A DNA stretch of 64,000 nt, taken from positions 2,350,001-2,414,000 of the forward strand of contig NZ_CP072141.1 of assembly GCF_019355555.1 (NCBI RefSeq). Reading direction: 5' to 3'. This document shows positions 30,384-40,217 of the stretch, piece by piece. Numbering within the stretch: the first letter of the stretch is position 1; every line of letters begins with the position of its first letter. The notes below the pieces were generated by a model that was given only the letters and a program-made list of their open reading frames with translations, was not told where the DNA came from and made no database searches. The position numbers were made by a program, and so were the translations under genes. Source of the stretch: Rhizobium sp. L51/94. GTDB taxonomy: Bacteria; Pseudomonadota; Alphaproteobacteria; Rhizobiales; Rhizobiaceae.

Positions 30384-30413
30384 AAAAAGGCCCCCGCTCG
30401 AAAAGCGAAGGCC
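30384..30413 (-). terminator. Terminator of the DUF992 gene
   Basis: Read on the minus strand, GGCCTTCGCT pairs with AGCGGGGGCC (two G-U pairs, five-base loop) and is followed by TTTTT. It lies 54 bases after the DUF992 stop codon. Confidence 0.75.
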
Positions 30414-30466
30414 TTCGTGAACCAGCCGCTAGAAGCCGTGCATCGGCTCCGGACAGCGCGTTGATA

Positions 30467-30973
30467 TTACTTGGCGAGACGGAGTTTGAGCTGGGCGACG
30501 CCGGCTGCAACATTCAGGCCGGTACTGGTTTCGCCACTAAGCGGCTGCAGGCCGAAGTTCTTGGAAGAGCCGCCTACCAGCGCGTTCGCGCCGAGGCCGA
30601 TGCCGACCGAGGCGCCTGCGGAAGCGCCGACATAGTTGCCGGCCAGTGCGCCTTCACCGGTGCGGGTCGGGTTGACGTTGTAGACGAGCCAGCTCAGGTA
30701 CGCCTTGCCGGTAACGCCAATATCGATGCCGAGCTTGCCGATCGAGCCGACATAGTGTTCGGCCTTGCCATTGCGCTGCTTGAATTCACAGCTGACAGCC
30801 TTGCTCGATCCGAGAATCATGCCGACGCCACCGGCGACCGTGCAGGAAAGCGTGCCAAGCCGCTCCTTCGGCTGGGTGGCGACAACGCCGGTGCCCTTGT
30901 GCCTTGGCGCAGCATCCGCAACGGAGGCGAATGCAACGGCGGCAGTGGCGGCGATGATGACAAGATTTTTCAT
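30467..30973 (-). CDS. DUF992 family exported protein
   Basis: The 168-residue product has a signal peptide (MKNLVIIAATAAVAFASVADA) and a glycine-rich mature domain typical of DUF992: LGTLSCTVAGGVGMILGSSK, CEFKQRNGKAEHYVGSIGKL and a C-terminal LNVAAGVAQLKLRL. The family is restricted mainly to alphaproteobacteria and its function is not known. Two cysteines in the mature region may pair. Confidence 0.82.
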   Translation of the reverse strand: MKNLVIIAATAAVAFASVADAAPRHKGTGVVATQPKERLGTLSCTVAGGVGMILGSSKAVSCEFKQRNGKAEHYVGSIGKLGIDIGVTGKAYLSWLVYNVNPTRTGEGALAGNYVGASAGASVGIGLGANALVGGSSKNFGLQPLSGETSTGLNVAAGVAQLKLRLAK

Positions 30974-31130
30974 GCGTAGGTCCTCAGTGATTGATGCCCC
31001 AAGAACGCAGCAGATCGAAGAAGGTTCAATCGTTTGCGTGGTCAGAGGCTGGCGTCTCTGGTCTAGCCGGCCAGCTCACCCGTCACGAACTGCGCCCGCC
31101 CCATGCCGAACGACCAGTCTTCATCGCTGT

Positions 31131-32771
31131 TTAATTCGCATCGCCAATAAAATCGTCCCACTTAAGTGATTGGACGGAAGCAAGAGCCAGTGTTTTCAGA
31201 TTCGCGATCTTAACACTCATTGCTATCTGCTCCCGCATAACGCCAATATCTTTGGGCACAGTCAGCCCTCGCTGTGTTGCTTGTTTGATAGTGTCGTCTA
31301 TTTTTGACAACAGAGAAGCTCCTTGCTCACTGTCCAATCTCGCAATTTCTCTGGTAAAATAGCAAACAGCGCGAAACGCTAGACTGTGGTTTTTTGCGTC
31401 GATTGCATTATCAATTGCTGCCAAATATCTTTCAACTCCGGATGAGTGGTGTCCTTCACGGAAATCTATGAGGCCGTCGGTGGCTAATAGGATGATCTCG
31501 TCTTCGCTATCGCCTTGCGCTGCATGTGCCCTGCTAATGAGTTGACGTGCATCATCGAACTTGCCCTGCAGTGCTTTAACTGCAGCTTGGTTATTGAGGA
31601 GGGTCTTATTTTTGGGGTTTGCAAGTAGTCCGTAGGCACCGATCATTGCGGCCCCTTCCAGCGCTTCCATGGAAACGCAACCGATGAACGTAGCTAAGAT
31701 CGCTGGACGTACGCTAAACGGCTCGACTTTCCGCCAAGCTGAACACTCAAATATTGCATTTTCCCAGTCTGAGTTCTCGTATGCCATGTAGGCCGACGCC
31801 TCATGAGAAAGTGAGACATCTACGGTAACTTCTGCATTTTTGAAATCGGTCTTGTGCCGAGCTACCCATCCAATTTGCGCGATAGCGTTTTCGGTAGGGC
31901 TTAGAGAACCTTGCCGAAGCATGCGAATAGCTTGTTTTCGGGATCCGGCGTCGTATTCCATGCTTCCCATCTGGACAGCTAGCTCGGACAAATCCCTCGA
32001 TGAGAAATTTGCATCTCCAAGGATAAATTTTGCCTTGCGCCAACCTGTTGGATCGCATCCAAATGCAGCCTGAACGGCGAAGAGCGCTGACCGAAGCCAC
32101 GGATCAGAGAGCGTTAAGGGTGACTTCATAAGAATATTTTGAGCCTCGTCAGGCTTACCCATATGCATAAAGAAGCGAGTAGACGCACGAAGTACGTAGC
32201 GATCATCCGGACGAAGTATTAATGCCTTTTTAAGCAAAGATCGAGCAGGGGAAACCTGCCCTATGCTTGCATACAACAGCGCAGATTCAGCTAATCGTAA
32301 CGCATCACGTGGATTTAATTCAAGTAGTCGTTTTCGCGTAGCTATTTCTACTCTAATCTGAGCCTCTTCAAATGGAAGATTCTTATCATCTCCGGTGCCC
32401 CGAGCCAGTACGCGACGCACGAAACTCAGTCTAGCGTCATCATAAAAATCTTGCTCGATCAACGACACCGCCGCGCGCTCGGCTCTAGGATCGTCAAGAC
32501 GATCGGAAAGTAACGCGAGGCCAATAAGCTCCTCTGCATCCTCTGGCGAGCTACTCGCAATCCATCTGTCAGCAGCCCTCATAAACTCAGCATCAAGGAA
32601 GTGTGTTGCATCCCTTACAAGGTTGCTACGCAATGTTGAGGACTCTCGTGTCGCTGATCCAAGTTCCCCGAGTAGACGAGATTGCTTGATGGAGAGCCAA
32701 CGAGGTATAGTTTGCCGATCTGACTGGTCGTCATTATCGATCACTTTAACTGGCCATCCGTTGTGCCACAT
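31131..32771 (-). CDS. Large TPR-like protein paired with a Ser/Thr kinase
   Basis: The product (546 residues from the ATG at 32771) is almost entirely alpha-helical. It has TPR-like repeats, for example LNPRDALRLAESALLYASIG, RPDDRYVLRASTRFFMHMGK, ANPKNKTLLNNQAAVKALQG and EGHHSSGVERYLAAIDNAID. No signal peptide, membrane segment or enzymatic motif is visible. The start is uncertain: TTG 32816 and ATG 32807 also lie within the kinase gene, and GTG 32744 lies just after its stop codon. Base composition is about 45-47% GC in two 60-base lines counted, well below the flanking genes. A scaffold or effector role for the kinase is inferred. Confidence 0.7.
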   Translation of the reverse strand: MWHNGWPVKVIDNDDQSDRQTIPRWLSIKQSRLLGELGSATRESSTLRSNLVRDATHFLDAEFMRAADRWIASSSPEDAEELIGLALLSDRLDDPRAERAAVSLIEQDFYDDARLSFVRRVLARGTGDDKNLPFEEAQIRVEIATRKRLLELNPRDALRLAESALLYASIGQVSPARSLLKKALILRPDDRYVLRASTRFFMHMGKPDEAQNILMKSPLTLSDPWLRSALFAVQAAFGCDPTGWRKAKFILGDANFSSRDLSELAVQMGSMEYDAGSRKQAIRMLRQGSLSPTENAIAQIGWVARHKTDFKNAEVTVDVSLSHEASAYMAYENSDWENAIFECSAWRKVEPFSVRPAILATFIGCVSMEALEGAAMIGAYGLLANPKNKTLLNNQAAVKALQGKFDDARQLISRAHAAQGDSEDEIILLATDGLIDFREGHHSSGVERYLAAIDNAIDAKNHSLAFRAVCYFTREIARLDSEQGASLLSKIDDTIKQATQRGLTVPKDIGVMREQIAMSVKIANLKTLALASVQSLKWDDFIGDAN

Positions 32772-33840
32772 CGGCGCGCTTTGCAAGTCGGTCAAAGACA
32801 GCGACATAACGCTCAAGAGAAAAGCGATTGCTTGCCGCGACCCTATTCAGTGGATGGCCGCGGAAGACAGGATCGGGATTGCACAACTCAGATGCGGCCT
32901 TTGTAAGATCCTCAGCAACTGACGGATCAAGGGAGCTGTGCAGTTCAGCGAGAAGATCAGTGAAGTGATGCTGAATTATCGGAAGTGCGGATACATAGCT
33001 GCCCATCCAGGTCCCGCGAATAGTCTGCGGCTTCTCAGAAGGAGCCAACCGCGAGACGAGCTGCTGGGTGCAACCGAAGCCGGTCGCGAAGAAAAATATC
33101 ATGCTACCCAGTAGGTAAAGATCGCATCCCAAGCGTCGCATGGCAAAATCTGGGTCGATCTGTGTGTAGAGGATTTCAGGAGGAGCGTAGCCAAAATCCC
33201 CCGAGAAAATAAGCTCATCGTATGGACCGGCCGTGCCATCGCAGATCGCGCGGCCTAGGTCTGCCACTCGGAAGTCTCGCTTATCGCCAAACGCCAGCAC
33301 GTTAGATGGTTTCAAATCTTGATGCGCTATCCGCCGAGAGTGAAGTTGCTGGACGCCTACCGCAATTTGGTGCATCGCATGGAGCCACCAAGATAGGCGA
33401 TGTGCGTCGTTCACTTTCTGGACCCGTCGTCTTACATCGCCGTTTGCCAGTTCGAAAATCAGGTAAGGCGCGGTGTCTTGCAAGTTGGTGCCAATTGAAA
33501 CCTGCCCGCTTTCGAGCGCGACCACGACGCGGTCCATCCTTTCACCCTCGCAGATTTTTAAAATCCGCGCTTCGAAACTATGGGCAGACGTTATTTGCCG
33601 GAGTTCCTCTAAAACGTCTACCGATCGCATAGCGGAGGTAAGGTCTATGGCCTTCAAGAAAGCGCGCCGCCCATCTTTCTCAACAATGTAAGGTACAGAG
33701 AAATTGCCGCCGGTGCCATTATATGCATCGCTACCAAGACCAGTTAAAGGATCCCATCCGACCGTTTCTACAACCTTCCATCCATTAGGTAACTGCACGC
33801 CTAGGAGTTTCCACGCACCTGCAAGGTGTTCAATTGTCAT
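32746..33840 (-). CDS. Eukaryotic-type Ser/Thr protein kinase
   Basis: From the ATG at 33840 (GGAG seven bases upstream) the product is 364 residues with all main kinase elements: the beta-3 lysine Lys63 (RAFLKAID), Glu90 (SFEARILKI), the catalytic loop HQDLKPSNVL with Asp175, Lys177 and Asn180, a DLG in place of DFG at 194-196, APPE at 219-222 and GCDLYLLG with Asp240. It should be active. There is no membrane segment or PASTA domain, so it is cytosolic. It precedes and overlaps the TPR-like gene and shares its low GC. Confidence 0.85.
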   Translation of the reverse strand: MTIEHLAGAWKLLGVQLPNGWKVVETVGWDPLTGLGSDAYNGTGGNFSVPYIVEKDGRRAFLKAIDLTSAMRSVDVLEELRQITSAHSFEARILKICEGERMDRVVVALESGQVSIGTNLQDTAPYLIFELANGDVRRRVQKVNDAHRLSWWLHAMHQIAVGVQQLHSRRIAHQDLKPSNVLAFGDKRDFRVADLGRAICDGTAGPYDELIFSGDFGYAPPEILYTQIDPDFAMRRLGCDLYLLGSMIFFFATGFGCTQQLVSRLAPSEKPQTIRGTWMGSYVSALPIIQHHFTDLLAELHSSLDPSVAEDLTKAASELCNPDPVFRGHPLNRVAASNRFSLERYVAVFDRLAKRADVAQRMAS

Positions 33841-33984
33841 CTGTAACTCCACCGTTTCCCACGCTCGCAGCGGTTCTAGCCAACCCGAAATCCTCATTAA
33901 CGCCGGACGTTTTAGCTCGCAGTTTCCGGGCTGTACGACATAATCACTGACAGCCTAGGAAACGATGCCCAGCCACTCCTCCAA

Positions 33985-36900
33985 TCAAGAGCAACCGCTA
34001 GTCGCGCCGCAGGTGTCGCACTTCTCGCAGGTGCCATTGCGGACCATGGTGAAGTTCTGGCATTCGCCGCACATGCTACCGGTGTAGCCCTGCATGATCG
34101 AGCGGGTGCGGCGTTCGGCTTCCAGCTTCTTGGCATCGGCCTTCGCCGTTGCCGCTGCATCGGCTGCTTCGTCCGAGAACAAGGCAGTGTTTTCTTCCGC
34201 CATTTCTTCAGCCAGCTCCTTGGCGCGTTCGTCGTATTCGCGCTTGAAGGAGACGACTTCTGATGTCGAGATCGCGGCGATCGTTTCGAGCTTGCGCACC
34301 GCGCTGCCTGAGAACGCCGTGATCGTGGCGCCGCCGGACGATGCCTTGGCAGGGGCGGCGGTGGCAGCCCCCTTCGGCTCGTTGGTCTTGCCGACCAGCG
34401 TCGGCTTGTAACCACGCGTCAAACCCTTCGAGACGACATCCGCCTTGCCTTCCGACACACCGCGACCGAGCGAGGTGTTGTTGAAGTCCGAAGTGTCGAC
34501 ATGGGCGAGGTCATGACGGCCGAGATAGGAGACGGCGAGTTCGCGGAACACATAGTCGAGGATCGACGTGGCGTTCTTGATGGCGTCGTTGCCCTGGACG
34601 ATGCCGGCCGGCTCGAACTTGGTGAAGGTGAAGGCGTCGACATATTCCTCGAGCGGCACGCCGTATTGCAGGCCGAGCGACACCGAGATGGCGAAGTTGT
34701 TGATCAGCGCGCGCAGGGCCGAGCCTTCCTTGTTCATGTCGAGGAAGATTTCGCCAAGGCGGCCGTCGTCGTATTCGCCGGTGCGCAGGAACAGCGTATG
34801 ACCGCCGATCTTGGCCTTCTGTGTGTAGCCCTTGCGGCGGCCGGGCAGCTTTTCCTGCTCGCGGCTGACGCGCTCGATCACCCGTTCGATGATCTTCTCG
34901 GTGATGGTGACGGCCTGTGCCGCTGCCGGCTGCTGCAGCAATTCCTCCAGCGCATCCTCGTTGTCGTCGTCGTCGATCAGCGATGCATTCAGCGGCTGCG
35001 AAAGCTTGGAGCCGTCGCGATAGAGCGCGTTGGCCTTCAGGCCGAGCTTCCAGGACAGCATGTAGGCGTTCTTGCAATCCTCGACGGTCGCGTCGTTGGC
35101 CATGTTGATGGTCTTCGAGATGGCGCCCGAGATGAAGGGTTGTGCGGCCGCCATCATCCGGATGTGGCTGTCGACCGACAGGTAGCGCTTGCCGATCTTG
35201 CCGCAGGCATTGGCGCAATCGAACACGGCCAGGTGCTCGTCCTTGAGGAACGGCGCGCCTTCCAGCGTCATCGCCCCGCAGATGTGGATGTTGGCAGCCT
35301 CGATCTCCTTCTTGGAGTAGCCGAGGTGGTCGAGCAGATTGAAGCCCATGTCGGCCATCTGCGCGTCGGTGACGCCCAGCGTGTCGCGCATGAAGTCGGC
35401 ACCCAGCGTCCACTGGTTAAACACGAACTTGATGTCGAACGCAGATTTCAGCGCGCCGTTGACGGCTTCGATCTTGTCGTCGGTAAAGCCCTTGGCGCGC
35501 AAGCTACCGGGGTTGACGGCCGGTGCCTGGTTCAGGTTGCCATGGCCGACGGCATAGGCTTCCATCTCGGCCAGCTGGCTCTCGGAATAGCCGAGCGCCC
35601 GCAGCGCTTCCGGTACGGCGCGGTTGATGATTTTGAAGTAGCCGCCACCGGCGAGCTTCTTGAATTTCACCAGTGCAAAGTCCGGCTCGATGCCGGTCGT
35701 GTCGCAATCCATGACCAGACCGATGGTGCCTGTCGGTGCGATGACGGTCGCCTGGGCATTGCGGTAACCGTGCTGTTCGCCGAGCGCCAGCGCCTTGTCC
35801 CAGGCAGCCTTGGCATGGACGACCAGATCCTGATCAGGGTTTTCGGAGTGGATGAGGGCGACCGGGTTGATCGACAGGCCTTCATAGCCCGTTGTCTCGC
35901 CATAGGCAGCGCGGCGATGGTTGCGGATGACGCGCAGCATCGATTCGCGGTTCGGCTTGAACATCGGGAACGGCCCGAGCTCGGAAGCCATTTCCGCCGA
36001 GGTGGCATAGGAGACGCCGGTCATGATAGCCGTCAGCGAGCCGGCAATGGCACGCGCGTCGTCGCTGTCATAGGGAATGCCCGACGACATCAGCAGGCCG
36101 CCGATGTTGGCGTAGCCGAGGCCGATGGTGCGGTACTGGTAGGAGCGCTCGGCGATCTGGCGGGACGGGAACTGCGCCATCATGACCGAGATTTCGAGCA
36201 CGACGGTCCACAGGCGGACGGCATGTTCGTAATCGGCGATGTCGATGCGCTTGGTGGTGGCGTCCTTGAACTGCAGCAGGTTCAGCGAGGCGAGGTTGCA
36301 GGCGGTGTCGTCGAGGAACATGTATTCCGAGCACGGATTGGAGGCGCGGATCGGGCCTTCAGCCGGCGAGGTGTGCCAGTCGTTCATTGTCGTGTTGAAA
36401 TGCAGGCCCGGATCGGCAGACGCCCATGCGGCGTAGGAAATCGTTTCCCACAGGTCGCGGGCCTTCAGCGTCTTCATCACGCGGCCGTCCTTGCGGGCGG
36501 TCAGGTTCCAGTCGCCATCCTGTTCGACGGCGCGCAGGAAGTCGTCCTTGATGGAAACCGAGTTGTTGGAATTCTGGCCGGAAACCGTGAGATAGGCTTC
36601 AGAATCCCAGTCTGTGTCGTAGGTCTTGAACTTCAGGTCGGTATAGCCCTGGCGCGCAAACTGGATGACGCGCTGGACATAGTTTTCCGGCACCTGGTCC
36701 TGCTTGGCAGCGCGGATCTGGCGCTTCAACGCGACGTTCTTCATCGGGTCGAACGGGTCGTCCTTGCCGCCTTCGAGGCAGGCCTTCATGATCGCCGTCA
36801 GGTGCCGGGCAACGACCTTCGAGCCGGTGACGAGGGCAGCGACCTTCTGCTCTTCCTTGACCTTCCAGTTGATGTATTCCTCGATATCGGGATGGTCGAT

Positions 36901-37752
36901 GTCGACCACCACCATCTTTGCCGCACGGCGCGTCGTGCCGCCAGACTTGATGGCGCCGGCAGCCCGGTCACCGATCTTGAGGAACGACATCAGGCCCGAC
37001 GAACGTCCGCCGCCCGACAGTTTTTCGCCTTCGCCGCGCAGATAGGAGAAGTTGGAGCCGGTGCCGGAGCCGTACTTGAACAGACGGGCTTCGCGAACCC
37101 AGAGGTCCATGATGCCGCCTTCGTTGACGAGATCGTCCTCGACCGACTGGATGAAGCAGGCATGCGGCTGCGGATGCTCATAGGCCGACTTCGACTTGGT
37201 GAGCTTGGCGGTGAAGGGGTCGACGTAATAGTGACCCTGGCCGGGGCCATCAATGCCATAGGCCCAGTGCATGCCGGTGTTGAACCACTGTGGCGAATTC
37301 GGTGCGACGCGCTGAGTGGCGAGCATGTAGGCGAGCTCGTCGCGGAAGGCGAGTGCATCGTCTTCCGACGAGAAATAGCCGCCCTTCCAGCCCCAGTAAG
37401 TCCAGGTGCCGGCAAGGCGATCGAAGACCTGGCGGGCGTCGATTTCGGAACCGGTCTGTTCGTCCTTCGGCAGCGCCTTCAGGGCCGCCTCATCGGGAAC
37501 AGAGCGCCAGAGAAAGGAAGGAACATCGTTTTCCTCGACCTTCTTCAGGCGAGTGGGCACGCCGGCCTTGCGGAAATACTTCTGTGCCAGGATATCGGCA
37601 GCGACCTGGCTGAACTGGGCAGGCACATCGATGTTCTCGAGGCGGAAGACGATCGACCCGTCCGGATTCTTGATTTCGCTGATTGCCTTGCGGAATTCGA
37701 CCTCCGCGTAAGCACTCTGACCGGGCTTGGTGAAACGTCTTTCGATGCGCAT
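33985..37752 (-). CDS. nrdJ: Adenosylcobalamin-dependent (class II) ribonucleotide reductase
   Basis: NrdJ reduces ribonucleotides to deoxyribonucleotides using adenosylcobalamin as radical source. The 1255-residue length is the long rhizobial form. Landmarks are [20 protein letters not shown] in the catalytic barrel, [13 protein letters not shown], and the cysteine-rich tail with [20 protein letters not shown], a likely zinc site for re-reduction. The ATG follows AGAGGTAGACCCAG. Tandem NrdR-box-like palindromes lie upstream. Confidence 0.96.
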   Translation of the reverse strand: MRIERRFTKPGQSAYAEVEFRKAISEIKNPDGSIVFRLENIDVPAQFSQVAADILAQKYFRKAGVPTRLKKVEENDVPSFLWRSVPDEAALKALPKDEQTGSEIDARQVFDRLAGTWTYWGWKGGYFSSEDDALAFRDELAYMLATQRVAPNSPQWFNTGMHWAYGIDGPGQGHYYVDPFTAKLTKSKSAYEHPQPHACFIQSVEDDLVNEGGIMDLWVREARLFKYGSGTGSNFSYLRGEGEKLSGGGRSSGLMSFLKIGDRAAGAIKSGGTTRRAAKMVVVDIDHPDIEEYINWKVKEEQKVAALVTGSKVVARHLTAIMKACLEGGKDDPFDPMKNVALKRQIRAAKQDQVPENYVQRVIQFARQGYTDLKFKTYDTDWDSEAYLTVSGQNSNNSVSIKDDFLRAVEQDGDWNLTARKDGRVMKTLKARDLWETISYAAWASADPGLHFNTTMNDWHTSPAEGPIRASNPCSEYMFLDDTACNLASLNLLQFKDATTKRIDIADYEHAVRLWTVVLEISVMMAQFPSRQIAERSYQYRTIGLGYANIGGLLMSSGIPYDSDDARAIAGSLTAIMTGVSYATSAEMASELGPFPMFKPNRESMLRVIRNHRRAAYGETTGYEGLSINPVALIHSENPDQDLVVHAKAAWDKALALGEQHGYRNAQATVIAPTGTIGLVMDCDTTGIEPDFALVKFKKLAGGGYFKIINRAVPEALRALGYSESQLAEMEAYAVGHGNLNQAPAVNPGSLRAKGFTDDKIEAVNGALKSAFDIKFVFNQWTLGADFMRDTLGVTDAQMADMGFNLLDHLGYSKKEIEAANIHICGAMTLEGAPFLKDEHLAVFDCANACGKIGKRYLSVDSHIRMMAAAQPFISGAISKTINMANDATVEDCKNAYMLSWKLGLKANALYRDGSKLSQPLNASLIDDDDNEDALEELLQQPAAAQAVTITEKIIERVIERVSREQEKLPGRRKGYTQKAKIGGHTLFLRTGEYDDGRLGEIFLDMNKEGSALRALINNFAISVSLGLQYGVPLEEYVDAFTFTKFEPAGIVQGNDAIKNATSILDYVFRELAVSYLGRHDLAHVDTSDFNNTSLGRGVSEGKADVVSKGLTRGYKPTLVGKTNEPKGAATAAPAKASSGGATITAFSGSAVRKLETIAAISTSEVVSFKREYDERAKELAEEMAEENTALFSDEAADAAATAKADAKKLEAERRTRSIMQGYTGSMCGECQNFTMVRNGTCEKCDTCGATSGCS

Positions 37753-37880
37753 CTGGGTCTACCTCTTTTGGGGTGCGCCCAACCTTGAACGGGGGCGCGA
37801 ATATGGTCTTCCGGCATCGCGTTTCATCGCGCCGCCAGTGTTCATCCCGTCTCGTACAGGAGTCGTCATCCGGAGATGTG

Positions 37881-37896
37881 CTTCTGTATCTTGTGG
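37881..37896. promoter_or_regulatory. Second NrdR-box-like site upstream of nrdJ
   Basis: CTTCTGTATCTTGTGG matches about 10 of 16 positions of the NrdR box (ACACWATATATWGTGT), including the central C-W-x-T-A-T-x-T-W-G-T-G core. Its start is exactly 31 bases from the start of the stronger box, about three helical turns, as is usual for paired NrdR boxes. Confidence 0.5.
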
Positions 37897-37911
37897 AGAT
37901 TGTGGCTGCAA

Positions 37912-37927
37912 ACACTAAATATAGTAT
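37912..37927. promoter_or_regulatory. NrdR box upstream of nrdJ
   Basis: ACACTAAATATAGTAT agrees with the NrdR consensus at 14 of 16 positions on either strand. NrdR is the zinc/ATP-cone repressor of ribonucleotide reductase genes. The site also contains CTATAT on the minus strand, a good alphaproteobacterial -10 element, so binding would block the nrdJ promoter. It lies 160 bases upstream of the nrdJ start codon. Confidence 0.65.
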
Positions 37928-38593
37928 TAAACAGACAATTTATCCAGTCCCGTGTGTTGCACAGCAGCGCTTTTCGCAATCATCGGAACTGCCCTCGAGA
38001 AGACGCCTGTCATGGGCGTCCAGCGCGATTTGAAACTCGATTTTTGAAAAGGAACCGGCCTCGTTACAATATCCGGTCCGTCACCGCCGTAACGTGGTCT
38101 CATTAAGTTTGAAACGAGCCGGGTCGTCAAGGGCTGGTTTTTAATGTTCGGCTAACCACAATATCTTGTGGGTGAGCCTGTGGAAACTGGGGGAAACGAG
38201 AAAGCCCCGTAAAGTCAGACGCTTGCGCGGCGACCTTGCTATCCGGCTATCGATAAGCGGTTCCGCCGCCTGCCATATAGGCCGAAAAAACGACAAGATT
38301 TCCTTCGTTGCAGAAAGGTCACTCGGTAACGTGCCAAGGGCCAGAAGTGGCAGCGATTCGCGTCCCAAAATGCCAACAATTGCCGAGGCTTGAAGGTGTC
38401 GCCATCATCGGTCGCGTGAGCAAGGGAAGGCGACGGGGCGGCACAGGACATTCAGCCGCCGGGCAATCGTTCCGGCGGCTTGATTCGCGGGCGACGTCCG
38501 GGTTCGGGAACGTCGATAGCCGTTCACAGACTTGCGAGACGGCGACGCACGAGGCGCGACGTGGCCGGTTGCGCGGGAGCCGGCCTTGCGAGA

Positions 38594-39091
38594 TCAGCCG
38601 CGCGTGCCCTTGGCGATCGGCTCCTGGTAGCTGAAACCCATGTCCCAGGGAAAATAGATCCAGGTATCCTGGCTGACCTCGGTGATGAAGGTGTCAATCA
38701 CCGGAACGCCCTTGGGCTTGGCATAGACACATGCGAAATGCGCGTTCGGCAGCATGGCGCGGACCTCTGCGGCCGTTTTGCCGGTATCGGTCAGGTCATC
38801 GACGACAAGCACGCCTTCGCCGCCTTTTTCCAGCAGCGCCGGCGTGATGCCCTTCAGCACGGCCATTTCACCCTGGGTGACGTAATCGTGGTACGACGCG
38901 ATGCAGACCGTCTCGATCAACCGGATGTTGAGTTCTCGTGAAATGATGGCCGCCGGCACGAGGCCGCCGCGCGTAATGCAGACGATGGCGTGGAACTCAC
39001 GGTCGAGGCCGGCAAGCCGCCAGGCGAGCGCCCTTGCATCGCGGTGAAACTGGTCCCAGGAAACGGGAAAGGCTTTATCGGGGAGGGACAT
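38594..39091 (-). CDS. gpt: Xanthine-guanine phosphoribosyltransferase
   Basis: Gpt salvages xanthine and guanine (and hypoxanthine weakly) with PRPP. The PRPP-binding motif [17 protein letters not shown] is intact, and [17 protein letters not shown] and [10 protein letters not shown] match the family. The ATG at 39091 ([19 protein letters not shown]) gives 165 residues; the frame is open upstream to 39139 but those residues are not family-like. No partner gene is nearby. Confidence 0.93.
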   Translation of the reverse strand: MSLPDKAFPVSWDQFHRDARALAWRLAGLDREFHAIVCITRGGLVPAAIISRELNIRLIETVCIASYHDYVTQGEMAVLKGITPALLEKGGEGVLVVDDLTDTGKTAAEVRAMLPNAHFACVYAKPKGVPVIDTFITEVSQDTWIYFPWDMGFSYQEPIAKGTRG

Positions 39092-39308
39092 GGATCTTGG
39101 CTCCGGCAGGCACGGGGATGACGACGCGCCGGGGATCACCGACGACCGCAGGCAGAGTTTCCGTCACCGCCGGGCGAGGCCCGGTCCCGAAACGCAATTC
39201 GCGCAGCGAAAGCCACTGCGCGAAAAAGGTCCCGAAGGGGATTTCTGCTTTTGGTCGTCGTTATTAGCGGGATTTGCCGCCAAAACGCAAGAGCAGGCGG
39301 TATCGGCC

Positions 39309-40148
39309 TCAGCGCGACAGCAGGGTCAGCGCCGTCATCGATTTCAGCATGGTCTTGGTCGTCCCGCCGAACAGCATCTCCCACAGTCGCGATTGGGTAT
39401 ATGCGCCCATCACCAGCAGGTCGATGCTGTCATCCGCCAGCCGCTTCTCGATGATCTGCGACGCAGACTTGTCAGCGCTTTCCGTTGTCGTCAGCGTCGC
39501 CTTTATCCCCCGCCGCACAAGCGCTGCCGAAATATCGGCACCGGTTACAGGCGCGTTGTTGCGGTTGTCGGCCGGATCGATTGAGAGGATCTCGACAGAG
39601 TCCGCAGCTTCCAGGAAGGGCATCGCATCGAAGGTGGCGCGGGCTGCTTCCTTCGAGCCGTTCCAGGCGATCAGCACGCGCCTGATCGGGTTCGGAGCCT
39701 TGAGGATATAGGGTACCATCAGCACCGGGCGGCCGCTTTCGAACAGGAAGCTTTCCACGTCGACATGTCCGTCGGAAGGATGGGCCGGGTCCGGCTGGAC
39801 CGCGATGATCAGGTCGGCGCTGCGGGCCGTTTCGATGATGGGCTGCGAATCATAGCCGGCCGAACTGGCAAAGCTGCGCCATTCGAACGACCCGCCGCTG
39901 GCCGTTGCCTTGGCATGAAACAGCTGCTCGATAGTCAATGCCTCGCTACGGGCCATGTCCTGCAGCGCCTGTACGGCGATCGGGTCCGGGATCTCCATCG
40001 GTGCCACCATCGGTACCGGCGAAACGATCTCGGCGTGAAGGCCGATGACATGGCTGTTGTTTCCAGCCGCCAGCGAGAACGCAATATCGGAGGCGATGCC
40101 GGCACTTTGCGGCACGTCCAGAATGGTGACGATGGTTCTAAAGGCCAT
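39309..40148 (-). CDS. Universal stress protein with tandem UspA domains
   Basis: The 279-residue protein contains two Usp folds, the second carrying the nucleotide-binding signature GAYTQSRLWEMLFGGTTK near its C-terminus, and the linker-following strand RRVLIAWNGSKEAARAT. Such proteins bind ATP and help survival in stress. The ATG at 40148 has a good AAGGAGA element. A frame extending to 40166 has no ribosome-binding site. It lies 69 bases downstream of the CinA-like gene on the same strand. Confidence 0.87.
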   Translation of the reverse strand: MAFRTIVTILDVPQSAGIASDIAFSLAAGNNSHVIGLHAEIVSPVPMVAPMEIPDPIAVQALQDMARSEALTIEQLFHAKATASGGSFEWRSFASSAGYDSQPIIETARSADLIIAVQPDPAHPSDGHVDVESFLFESGRPVLMVPYILKAPNPIRRVLIAWNGSKEAARATFDAMPFLEAADSVEILSIDPADNRNNAPVTGADISAALVRRGIKATLTTTESADKSASQIIEKRLADDSIDLLVMGAYTQSRLWEMLFGGTTKTMLKSMTALTLLSR

Positions 40149-40217
40149 GAGATCTCCTTGGGTCATGAATGGACGTCGCCGTCAGGTGGCGATTTAAGCC
40201 GCCGGACGAAGCGCGCC

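Larger units (their letters stand above)
37753..38593. other. Long gap between gpt and nrdJ
   Basis: These 841 bases hold no credible gene on either strand. The part nearest nrdJ contains its leader and NrdR-like boxes. I looked for a cobalamin riboswitch core and found none. A hairpin GCCGCCGG/CCGGCGGC lies at 38455-38479, without a T-run on either side. The stretch 38000-38400 is less GC-rich than nearby genes. Confidence 0.5.

Noticed and set aside
34501..37788. A 1095-codon open frame on the plus strand opposite nrdJ
   Set aside because: It is a shadow of the GC-rich nrdJ codons: low-complexity Val/Asp/Glu-rich composition, no family resemblance, no ribosome-binding site, whereas the minus strand encodes an unmistakable NrdJ.
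37753..38160. Cobalamin riboswitch upstream of nrdJ
   Set aside because: Expected for some B12-related genes, but I could not see the conserved B12 box or the surrounding core helices.
38455..38479. GC-rich hairpin downstream of gpt
   Set aside because: A perfect 8-bp stem, but it has no T-run on either strand and lies over 110 bases from the gpt stop codon, so I did not call it a terminator.
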